Shown here: positions 56,256-64,000 of the stretch, piece by piece
Layout: each line of letters begins with the position of its first letter
Numbering within the stretch: position 1 is the stretch's first letter
Source of the DNA: Dryas octopetala
Lineage: Eukaryota; Streptophyta; Magnoliopsida; Rosales; Rosaceae
Length of the DNA stretch: 64,000 nucleotides
Assembly: GCA_963921425.1 (NCBI GenBank)
Contig: OY992833.1
Location: 27,576,698-27,640,697 of the forward strand
Direction: 5' to 3'
Position numbers and translations under genes: made by a program
Notes under the pieces: generated by a model
Seen by the model: the letters and a program-made list of their open reading frames with translations, nothing else
What the model was told of the DNA's origin: nothing
Databases searched by the model: none

Positions 56256-56813
56256 TGGCTGATTTTATTTAACTTTTATGTTGTCTTGTTTTTGTTTTTT
56301 GTTCCCGAGCCGAAGTGTGGCTCGGGTTTAATTGTTTTTGGAACAATTTGTATTTGGTTTTATGTTATTTATCTATCAGTATTTTCTTTATATGATACAA
56401 GTTGCTGTCAGTTCGGCTCAGAAATTAAGCTAAAGACATAACCAATAACACATGGACAAGAAAATGATAAAAGTGAAAAACATAATAAAAATCAAGGCAT
56501 TTTGAGATCGGCTCGGCATGCCGATCGTAATGAAAATGGATGGTAATAATAAATTAGAACTTGTTTTCGGATCAGCTTGATAAGCATGACCAAGATAAGT
56601 AAAAATTTAAGGAATGTAAAAATCTCGGATGGGCTCGGCATACCCATTGAGATATTTAGGAATGTAGTGTTTTGAGAAAAATATTCAAACCTACTTTCAG
56701 ATCGGCTCGGCATGCACGATGAAAGTTTTGGTTGGAGTGTATATTTTTCTTTTAGAAATATCATGTTGAACGTTAGGACTGTAGGAAGTCACTTCGGCTC
56801 AGACAGGGATTTT
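56256..56813. other. Spacer between the antisense ORF and the 71-bp array
   Basis: AT-rich 3' region of the antisense ORF, then degenerate repeats containing AGATCGGCTCGGCATGC-like blocks at about 56505, 56630 and 56700. No coding signal. Confidence 0.5.
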
Positions 56814-57168
56814 TATAGACCTGATAAGTCTGTACCATGCCGAGCGTTGGGCCGAAAGTGGCGCGCTAGCTCGGAACGGGAGTTTATAGACCTGATGAGT
56901 CTGTAATATGCCGAGCATCGGGCCGGAAATGGCGCGCCCGCTCGACACATGAGTTTATAGACCTGATGAGTCTGTAATATGCCGAGCATCGGGCCGGAAA
57001 TGGCGCGCCCGCTCGACACATGAGTTTATAGACCTGATGAGTCTGTAATATGCCGAGCATCGGGCCGGAAATGGCGCGCCCGCTCGACACATGAGTTTAT
57101 AGACCTGATGAGTCTGTAATGCACCGAGCGTCGGGCCGAAAATGGCACTTCGGCTCGGCACATGGGTT
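56814..57168. repeat. 71-bp tandem repeat in the retrotransposon 3' region
   Basis: Five copies starting at about 56814, 56885, 56956, 57027 and 57098. The three middle copies are nearly identical; the outer two diverge. Each has TATAGACCTGATGAGTCTGT, then a CCGAGC block, then GGCGCGCC in the middle copies. Confidence 0.95.
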
Positions 57169-57343
57169 TACTATTTTTTCGAAGGAAACACTTAGATCTT
57201 TCCTCTTTGTTAGAAGTGTATAGGAGTAGAGTCCCCAGTGTTTGCTTCGAAAAATAAGAAGAAAAATGAGTAGAAAAATGTTCCATCTTTTCATTGATTG
57301 GAAAGGGTGTTAGGTCGGACAGTCCCCGATCCTAACTACATTT

Positions 57344-60300
57344 TTACTGGTAATAAGTCTTCAAGTGTTCAGCGTTCCAGCTATGCTTGAGAGGCTTCCC
57401 AGCCAGAGTGGCCAAGTTGTAAGTGCCGGGCTTGACTATGCCCGTGATTCTATATGGTCCGGTCCAGTTCGGATCGAATGAGCTCTCTTTGATGGCAAGG
57501 GGATTCTTTTTCATGACGAGATTGCCCAATCCGAAGCTTCTGGGTCTGACCCTTTGATTGTAATATTTGGCTACCCTTTGTTGGTAGGCGGCTCGGCAGA
57601 GATCGGCGTCGGTTCGCCTCTCCTCGATCATGTCTAGGCCGAGCCGAAGTCCGGCGTCATTGGTCTCGGGATTGTACGTGCCGGTCCGGAATGAAGGAGT
57701 CCCCATTTCGACCGGGACGACAGCGTCAGTTCCGAACGCCAACGCATAGGGAGTTTCCTTCGTGGAGTTGCGATAGGAAGTTCGGTAGGACCAAAGTACC
57801 TCTGGCAGGAGTTCAGGCCAATTTCCCTTAGCCTTATCTAGTTTAGTCTTGAGGGTTTTCTTGATGATCTTGTTGATGGCCTCGACCTGTCCGTTCGACT
57901 GCGGATGGTAGGGCGCGGTGAAGCGCAAGTTGATGTTCAGACGTGAACAAAAACTCCTGAACTTTTTGCAGTCGAACTGCTTGCCATTGTCCGCAATGAT
58001 GGTGTGCGGCATGCCGAACCGGCAAATGATGTTCTTCCAGACGAAAGTCTCCATCCGTTCGGCTGTGGTTGTGGCCAGGGGCTCGGCCTCGGCCCATTTG
58101 GTGAAGTAGTCGACTGCTACCACTGCCATGGTGACTTGCCCTTTTGCCTTCGGCATAGGGCCGATCAGATCGAGTCCCCACTGCGCGAACGGCCAGGGGC
58201 TGGATATGGAGGTCAGCAACTGGGGAGGTTGATGGGGAACCGCGGCAAATTGCTGGCATTTGATACAAGCGCGAGACAGATGATCTGCGTCCTTGTTCAG
58301 TGTTGGCCAGAAGTAACCCTGTCTGATTGTCTTGTAGGCAAGGGCTCTTCCTCCCGAGTGGTTTCCGCATATCCCCTCGTGGATTTCTCTCAGCACATCC
58401 TGACCTTCTTGGGGAGTGACACACCGCAAGTAAGGCAGGGAGAAACTCCTCTTGTAGAGCTGACCATCGATCATGCTGAACCGAGCCGACCTCGTTTTGA
58501 TGAGACGTGCTTTATCCCTCTCTGGGGGGAGGATCCCGGAGACCAAGTAGGTGATGATCGGCGTCATCCAGTTCGGCTCGGCATCGGTTTGCATAACCGT
58601 GGCCTCGGTTTCGACGGTGCTAGGTCTGTCCAGGATTTCGACTGGAACATGCCTGGCGGATCCGGTGTCTGTGGCCGAAGCCAGGCGCGCCAAGGCGTCG
58701 GCTCTGCAGTTCTCTGCCCTCGGGATTTGGGATATTCTGTATTCGTGGAAGTTTCCAAGTAGCAGACGAGTCTTCTCGAGGTAAGCAGTCATGCTAGGCT
58801 CTCGAGTCTCATACTCTCCCAAAATCTGATTGACGATTAGCTGAGAGTCGCTGAAGATGTTTAGTTTGGTCGCGCCGAGCTCCTTTGCCAATCTGAGCCC
58901 GGCGATGAGTGCCTCATACTCTGCTTCGTTGTTTGACGCTTGAAATCTGAAGCGAAGAGCATACTCCATCACAACTTGTTCCGGGGAGATCAGAACAAGC
59001 CCGGCTCCGCTTCCCATGGCGTTGGAAGATCCGTCCACATAGAGAGTCCAGGTGAGGAGATCAACCTGGCCGCGTTCGCCGATTGTGTTCGGATCGGCTG
59101 CTGTTGTCATAGCGTCGGTGCGTGGTGGATCCTCCGTCGAGGTGGTCGACTCACAGATGAAGTCTGACATGGCCTGACCTTTGATGGCCGTCCTGGGACG
59201 GTAGATGATGTCAAACTCGCCGAGCTCGATTGACCATTTGATGAGCCGACCCGAAGTCTCTGGTTTTGCCAGGATTTGTCTGAGCGGTTGGTCCGTCAAG
59301 ACAACGATGGAATGAGCCTGGAAGTAGGGCCTTAATTTCCGAGCCGAGCTAACCAGGGCGAGAGCCATCTTCTCGAATTTTGGATACCTGGTCTCGGCAT
59401 CGGCGAGGGCTCGGCTCGTATAGAAGACGGGGTGTTGTACACCGCCGACCTCTCTCACTAGAACTGAGCTGAGAGCCGAGTCAGAGACAGAGAGGTAGAG
59501 AAAAAGTTCTTCACCTTCTTCTGGTTTGGATAAGATGGGAGGTTCCCCCATGTGCCTTTTCAGATCTTGAAAGGCCTGCTCGCATTGGGGGGTCCATTCT
59601 ATGCTCTTCCCTGCTCCCTTTAAGGCTTTGAAGAAAGGGAGGCACCGGTCAGTAGATTTTGAGACGAACCGGTTCAGGGCGGCAACTCTTCCAGTCAGAC
59701 TCTGGATTTCCTTGCGTGTCCTTGGGGACTTCATGTTGATCAAAGCCTGGATCTTCTCCGGATTGGCTTCAATCCCCCGTTGGCTGACCAGGTAGCCCAG
59801 GAACTTTCCTGACCGAACCCCAAAGACACATTTGGCTGGGTTCAGACGCATCTGATATTCCTTCAGGACTCCGAACATGTCTGAGAGGTCCCTGACGTGA
59901 TCGTCCGCCTTGATGCTTTTGACCAGCATGTCATCCACGTAAACCTCTACGGATTTGCCGATGGAAGATCTGAACATGTGGTTGACCAGCCTTTGATAGG
60001 TGGCTCCGGCGTTCTTGAGGCCGAAGGGCATGACCTTGTAACAGTACATGCCGCGATCCGTTATGAAAGATGTGCCTTCCTGGTCGGACTTGTGCATCAG
60101 GATCTGGTTGTATCCAGAGTAGGCGTCCATGAAACTGAGGAGCTGATGTCCTGCTGTTGCATCGACGAGCTGATCTATTCTGGGCAAGGGAAAACTATCC
60201 TTGGGACAAGCCCTGTTCAGATCGGTGAAGTCCACGCACATCCTCCACTTCCCGTTGTTCTTTTTCACCATGACCACGTTGGCGAGCCAGTCGGGGTAGT

Positions 60301-63283
60301 TAACCTCCCGGATGAACCCGTTGTTTTGCAACTTGGTTACCTCTTCAGCCATGGCGGCGTATCGGACCGGATCGTATGACCTCCTCTTCTGACGGACCGG
60401 TTTGCATCCCGGGTCAGTGTTCAGCCTGTGGGTGATCACGTCAGACGATATGCCTGGCATGTCATCGTAAGACCAGGCGAACACTTCCGCGTTGGCACGG
60501 AGGAAGTCAATTATGGCGGAGCGCTGCTCGGGGCTGATCTGAGTCCCCACTCGGACGAGCCGATCCGGTGTCTCGGCCGAGATCGGCACTTCTTCCCAGG
60601 CCTCGGCGGGAAGGGGCCGAGATTCTGGGTTCGGCTCGGAAGTGAAATCGAACGTCTCCGCCCTCGGCCACCTGCCCGAATCAGCGATGGAGTCGAGTTC
60701 CTGTGAGTCCGGTAGCTGACCCTTCTGCTTGATCGAAGCGGCGTAGCATGACCGAGCCGAGCACTGGTCCCCCTGAATGACGATGCAGTCGTCGCCCACC
60801 GGACATTTGATGAGGAGGTTGGCGTAATGGACGATGCAGTCAAGGTCGACCAGAGCCGGTCTGCCCAGAATGATGTTGTAGGCTGACGGCCGCTTGACGA
60901 CAATGAAGTACGTCATGCAGGTCTTCTTGATCGGCCCCTTCCCGAGCGAAAGGGGAAGGTAGATGTGTCCGAGGGGCTGAACCACTTCTCCCCCGAACCC
61001 GACCAAGGCAGGTGTATCGGTCTCCAGCTTATCCTCGCCGATGCCCATCTGCGCGAACGCAGAGTGGTAGAGGATGTTGACTGAGCTCCCTCCGTCGACG
61101 AAGGAGCGCGCGATGGTTGTCCCGGCGACCTCAGCCACTATGACGACCGGATCATAGTGGGGGAAGATGATCTCGTTTGCCTCGTTTGGCTCAAAGGTGA
61201 CCGGTGCCCAGTCCTTCCGCTGTCTTTTGGAAGTGCTGGGCTGACCTGCCTGGATCGACAAGGACTCGTGAGCTTGAGCCGCCTGTCTGACATACTCCTT
61301 CTGGGATCGGTTCGAGCTCCCCACGAAGGTTGGTCCCCCGCCGATTGATCCGATGGCAGCATCCTGGACCTCGATGGTGTTGGTGGGCTTCTTCGGCGCG
61401 GCCTTGGGTACCCTAGGCCCACCGGCCAGGAATTGATTGATCTTACCCGCCCGGGCAAGAGTCTCAATCCCGTCGCGGAGGGCGTAGCAATCACCCGTGA
61501 CGTGGCCGTGATTGGAATGGTACTTGCAGAAGACGCCCTCCTTGATTTTGTCTGGGGGTGGTCCCTTGATCTCCCTTGCGACTGGGAGTTGGTCCTTGAT
61601 CTTGGAGTAGATTGTCTCCAGACCGGCGTTGAGGGGAGTGTACTCCGTGTACTGGACAAACTTGGGTCCCTTGCCTAGGAGTTGGCGTGGCTCCTCGGTC
61701 CTGGTTTTCTTGGATTGGACCTGGGGTTTGGGAGTTGCAACCTCTCCCTCCTTCCTCTTGGCCGAGGTCGGCCTGGGATTCAGGGCCTCCACCTGAGCAT
61801 CCCACTCCTCAGCTCGCGCCCACTTAGTGGCTTCGGCAGAAAGCTCATCGTAGGTGGAGGGAGGGTTCCTCATCAAGTGGGAGCGGAGTCCCCCGGCGTG
61901 CAGGCCTTGCATGAGGGCATTCTTAGCTGACCTATCGTCGCAATCGTCGCACTTCGTATATTCGATGTTGAAGCGGATCAGATAGGCCTTGAGGCTCTCC
62001 CCCTCCTGCTGCTTGATGAGCGACATATCGTTCAAGTTGTAGAGTCGTTCGGATACAACCCGATATCTCGCCAGAAAGGCCCTCCGGAGGTCGGAGAAGG
62101 AGTCGATGGAGTTCGGTTGGAGGGTTCGGAACCAACCCCGAGCCGAGCCCTTCAAGGTCGAAGGGAAGATTCTGCACTTCGTGGCTTCAGATGCCTGGCG
62201 GGCCTCCATGGCGTATCTGAAGCTGTCAAGATGGTCGTAGGGATCCTTGGTCCCGTCATACTGATCCATCTTGGGGGGCTTGGTGTCGCGGGAGACCTCA
62301 GCATCCATGATTCTGCTGGTGTACGGGAGGGGAAGTTCCTCCCCGTGGTCGGCTCTACCGGTATACCCCCTGGAGACCTCGACATGTCCGAGCCGATCGT
62401 GGACGCTTCGGATCTGGTCCTGGACCAAAGTCCGAACAAGATTTTCCACATTGGGCGGGGTCGGCTCGGCCGCATTTTCCCCTGAGCACTCGGCCTGGTT
62501 GCCGAGTCTCTCACTCACCGGCTGACGAGTGAGCCTCTCGCTTGCCGGTTGTCGATCTGACATGATCATGGTGGACCCCAGTCGGTCGCTCACTGATCGC
62601 CTCCCCGAGTAAGTTCCTGATGGGGAAGGATCCTGACTGGCGATAGGGCCGAGTCTATTCCGAATCGGGCCCCTGGTTTCGGCCGAACCGGCAGGACTGT
62701 TGGCCCCCAACCTTGATTGGGCCGGGGGTCGTCGATTTGTATTCGGGTCGGCACGGTCTCCGCCCGAATTCCTGGGGGCACGTTTCCCGAAAGCCGCCTG
62801 TTTTTGCTGAAGAAGACGGTGGGCGTTCAGGCATTCGGCCTGTTCGGCCGGGGGCATGTCCTCGAAGCCCGGGAAGACGTGATCCGAGTCCTGCCGATCG
62901 GTCTGGTCGTTCGGCTCGGCAGGAGTGCTTTGCCGAGAAGGAGATGGTGAAAGGACCTCCTCCTCGGTTCGGGTCCGGTGTGATCGGAAGCCCGATCGTC
63001 CACTATTCTCGAGTTGAGCACGGTGGCGTGCAAGTTCCCCGGCCAGCTCGGCCTGTTTTGCGAGCAGCTCATTATTCTGCTTCAGGAGTGCATTCTCAGC
63101 GGCCAGATGTCGCTGACTCTCCTTAAGGAGTTTGTGAGCGGCTCGGATTTTGGAGGGACCTTTGGACTTTGGCGTCCTGGGGAGTTGTGCTCCCCTCGTT
63201 TTCTCAGGTGTCTCAGGCTGATGTTGTTCATCATTCTGAGACGCTCCTGAAGAAGAACTGGTGTCCCGAAATATGGTAGTCAT
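57344..63283 (-). CDS. Gag-Pol polyprotein, Ty3/gypsy Tat type, intact
   Basis: One frame of 1979 residues from the ATG at 63283; the frame is open back to 63331 but without an earlier ATG. Order: basic, coiled-coil N-terminal extension; Gag (about 320-520); a zinc-knuckle-like CKYHSNHGHVTGDC (about 585-600); protease with VDGGSSVNILY (about 726); reverse transcriptase with YVDD (about 1113-1117); first RNase H; a second RNase H with LYVDGSSNAMGSGAG (about 1411); integrase with an HHCC finger (EIHEGICGNHSGG to CIKCQQF) and DDE core (WGLDLIGP, IIADNGKQF near 1762, NGQVEAINK); and a C-terminal GPYRITGIVKPGTYNLA segment. Together these replicate and integrate the element. The second RNase H marks the Tat lineage. 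The protease site reads DGG where DSG is common. No frameshift or stop is present, so it may be functional. Confidence 0.96.
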   Translation of the reverse strand: MTTIFRDTSSSSGASQNDEQHQPETPEKTRGAQLPRTPKSKGPSKIRAAHKLLKESQRHLAAENALLKQNNELLAKQAELAGELARHRAQLENSGRSGFRSHRTRTEEEVLSPSPSRQSTPAEPNDQTDRQDSDHVFPGFEDMPPAEQAECLNAHRLLQQKQAAFGKRAPRNSGGDRADPNTNRRPPAQSRLGANSPAGSAETRGPIRNRLGPIASQDPSPSGTYSGRRSVSDRLGSTMIMSDRQPASERLTRQPVSERLGNQAECSGENAAEPTPPNVENLVRTLVQDQIRSVHDRLGHVEVSRGYTGRADHGEELPLPYTSRIMDAEVSRDTKPPKMDQYDGTKDPYDHLDSFRYAMEARQASEATKCRIFPSTLKGSARGWFRTLQPNSIDSFSDLRRAFLARYRVVSERLYNLNDMSLIKQQEGESLKAYLIRFNIEYTKCDDCDDRSAKNALMQGLHAGGLRSHLMRNPPSTYDELSAEATKWARAEEWDAQVEALNPRPTSAKRKEGEVATPKPQVQSKKTRTEEPRQLLGKGPKFVQYTEYTPLNAGLETIYSKIKDQLPVAREIKGPPPDKIKEGVFCKYHSNHGHVTGDCYALRDGIETLARAGKINQFLAGGPRVPKAAPKKPTNTIEVQDAAIGSIGGGPTFVGSSNRSQKEYVRQAAQAHESLSIQAGQPSTSKRQRKDWAPVTFEPNEANEIIFPHYDPVVIVAEVAGTTIARSFVDGGSSVNILYHSAFAQMGIGEDKLETDTPALVGFGGEVVQPLGHIYLPLSLGKGPIKKTCMTYFIVVKRPSAYNIILGRPALVDLDCIVHYANLLIKCPVGDDCIVIQGDQCSARSCYAASIKQKGQLPDSQELDSIADSGRWPRAETFDFTSEPNPESRPLPAEAWEEVPISAETPDRLVRVGTQISPEQRSAIIDFLRANAEVFAWSYDDMPGISSDVITHRLNTDPGCKPVRQKRRSYDPVRYAAMAEEVTKLQNNGFIREVNYPDWLANVVMVKKNNGKWRMCVDFTDLNRACPKDSFPLPRIDQLVDATAGHQLLSFMDAYSGYNQILMHKSDQEGTSFITDRGMYCYKVMPFGLKNAGATYQRLVNHMFRSSIGKSVEVYVDDMLVKSIKADDHVRDLSDMFGVLKEYQMRLNPAKCVFGVRSGKFLGYLVSQRGIEANPEKIQALINMKSPRTRKEIQSLTGRVAALNRFVSKSTDRCLPFFKALKGAGKSIEWTPQCEQAFQDLKRHMGEPPILSKPEEGEELFLYLSVSDSALSSVLVREVGGVQHPVFYTSRALADAETRYPKFEKMALALVSSARKLRPYFQAHSIVVLTDQPLRQILAKPETSGRLIKWSIELGEFDIIYRPRTAIKGQAMSDFICESTTSTEDPPRTDAMTTAADPNTIGERGQVDLLTWTLYVDGSSNAMGSGAGLVLISPEQVVMEYALRFRFQASNNEAEYEALIAGLRLAKELGATKLNIFSDSQLIVNQILGEYETREPSMTAYLEKTRLLLGNFHEYRISQIPRAENCRADALARLASATDTGSARHVPVEILDRPSTVETEATVMQTDAEPNWMTPIITYLVSGILPPERDKARLIKTRSARFSMIDGQLYKRSFSLPYLRCVTPQEGQDVLREIHEGICGNHSGGRALAYKTIRQGYFWPTLNKDADHLSRACIKCQQFAAVPHQPPQLLTSISSPWPFAQWGLDLIGPMPKAKGQVTMAVVAVDYFTKWAEAEPLATTTAERMETFVWKNIICRFGMPHTIIADNGKQFDCKKFRSFCSRLNINLRFTAPYHPQSNGQVEAINKIIKKTLKTKLDKAKGNWPELLPEVLWSYRTSYRNSTKETPYALAFGTDAVVPVEMGTPSFRTGTYNPETNDAGLRLGLDMIEERRTDADLCRAAYQQRVAKYYNQRVRPRSFGLGNLVMKKNPLAIKESSFDPNWTGPYRITGIVKPGTYNLATLAGKPLKHSWNAEHLKTYYQ

Positions 63284-63342
63284 GATGACTTGCGTGGAGG
63301 AAGAGCTTAGCGTTTGCGGTGATGAACACAACGGCTGAAGTC

Positions 63343-63366
63343 AGCTTCCCACAGACGGCGCCAATC
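63343..63366 (-). other. Primer binding site next to the 5' LTR
   Basis: Minus strand reads ATCAACA (LTR end) then GATTGGCGCCGTCTGTGGG. The TGGCGCC start complements a tRNA 3' end plus CCA; the exact tRNA is not determined. Confidence 0.75.
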
Positions 63367-64000
63367 TGTTGATGCAAATTCTCGTAAGGTAGATGCAACA
63401 ACTTAGATATGCTGATCTGGCTGATCAAGTGCTTCGCTGGATGATGAAGTGGATGCTGGTTGAGATCTTCCTGTAGATAAAAACAAGATCAAAGGAGATG
63501 GACCGGTGTGGTACCAGCCAAACACACTCCGATGAAGAAATCAGTGGTGGTGTTTGATGGTGGATGAGGAAGAACAAAGGAAGAACTTGGGAGAATGGGA
63601 AGAACAAGGCAAATGTTCTGGGTTATTCTCAGCAAGTTGGGTAGGCTCTTCTTTGGATGGAAATGCAAAGTGTTTAGCGTGTGTATTGATAGATTGCTAG
63701 CTGCTTCATTTTGTGCATATGTGGTGCCTTATATAGGCAAAGGAAAACTTAATGAATAAGTTACCTGCATGTGAATGAATGGTTGCCAGAGACCCACGCA
63801 CCTGGTCAGACCTAGTTGCATGCTCAGCTGCTTGCTTCCTCAGCATTGAATGCTGCATTAAATGCAAGGTTGGAAGGTCCAGGCAAACTGTCCAGCAGTC
63901 ATGAATGCAAGCCTGATATTCTGTCTGTCAGAAGATTGTGTCAGGTGCATTCAAGTGTGGCGGTTCGTCCCATCGTGATCTTCCTGGGAATGGCGGCGGA
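63367..64000 (-). repeat. 5' LTR, cut by the window end
   Basis: The visible 634 bp start on the plus strand with TGTTGATGCAAATTCTCGTA; from 63387 on, the sequence equals 52181-52794. The rest of the LTR and the flanking target site lie outside the window. Confidence 0.92.
63729..63735 (-). promoter_or_regulatory. LTR TATA box (5' LTR copy)
   Basis: TATATAA on the minus strand in GCCTATATAAGGCACC, the likely core promoter for the gag-pol transcript. Confidence 0.65.

Larger units (their letters stand above)
52181..64000 (-). mobile_element. Ty3/gypsy LTR retrotransposon of the Tat type (runs beyond the window)
   Basis: The element reads right to left: 5' LTR (63367 to beyond the end), primer site, gag-pol (63283-57344), a 71-bp tandem array, an antisense ORF (53865-56255 on the plus strand), a polypurine tract and the 3' LTR (52181-53213). 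A second RNase H after the first, the site TTGGCGCCGTCTGTGGG next to the LTR, and an antisense ORF of the PF04195 kind all mark the Tat lineage. Extrapolating a full LTR of about 1053 bp, the whole element would be about 12.2 kb. The coding region is uninterrupted and the LTRs are identical where both are visible, so insertion was recent. Confidence 0.95.

Noticed and set aside
57843..58784. Long open frames overlapping pol in other frames
   Set aside because: They are shadows of the GC-rich pol coding frame.
57344..63331. Starting gag-pol at 63331
   Set aside because: The codon there is TTG. The first in-frame ATG is at 63283, so I used that and only noted that the frame is open upstream.

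Overview
The window is nuclear DNA of a flowering plant. The evidence is intron-rich genes with GT..AG junctions, chloroplast and mitochondrial targeting leaders, plant-specific families (type I formin, WVD2/TPX2-like, GATL, germin-like, ISE2, SIN3-like), plant transposon families and a TTTAGGG-type repeat. The AT-rich background and the gene set point to a core eudicot. A rosid, perhaps the rose family, is only my guess. I derived exon coordinates by hand from splice signals and frame continuity; every multi-exon model closes in frame.

Genic part (1-46 kb). Seven protein genes were rebuilt: formin FH4/FH8-like (+, 1282-3779), WVD2-like 7-like TPX2 protein (-, 4502-7636), germin-like protein (+, 8874-9539), GATL8/9-like glycosyltransferase (-, 11277-12464), mitochondrial pyruvate dehydrogenase E1 alpha of the IAR4/PDHA1 type (-, 21209-25129), ISE2 chloroplast DExH helicase (+, 30885-35629) and a SIN3-like (SNL3/4 type) corepressor with 22 coding exons (-, 37474-46162). 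As I recall Arabidopsis gene positions, this order matches two duplicated blocks (At1g24150-24190 and At1g70060-70140), so the region looks like an old conserved block that has lost little here. The genes share no pathway.

Spacers. The 12.5-21 kb gap holds three overlapping-scale features: a triple G-box and two Mutator-type MITEs with perfect 9-bp target duplications, plus an older foldback element. Between the PDH and ISE2 genes lies a 3.2-kb tandem array with a 179-bp monomer, itself built of eight diverged ~22-bp units.

Transposon part (48.6-64 kb). A PIF/Harbinger-like MITE (TTA duplication) is split by a 2.3-kb hAT-like element (perfect 8-bp duplication) that carries ~0.77 kb of degenerate telomere-like repeat and a SINE-like tRNA-related fragment. 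A second MITE copy follows. From 52181 to beyond the window end lies a young Ty3/gypsy element of the Tat type on the minus strand. It has an intact gag-pol ORF with a second RNase H, identical LTRs over the 614 bp visible in both, a 71-bp tandem array, and an antisense ORF on the plus strand with its own TATA box and two stop-free 3n introns.
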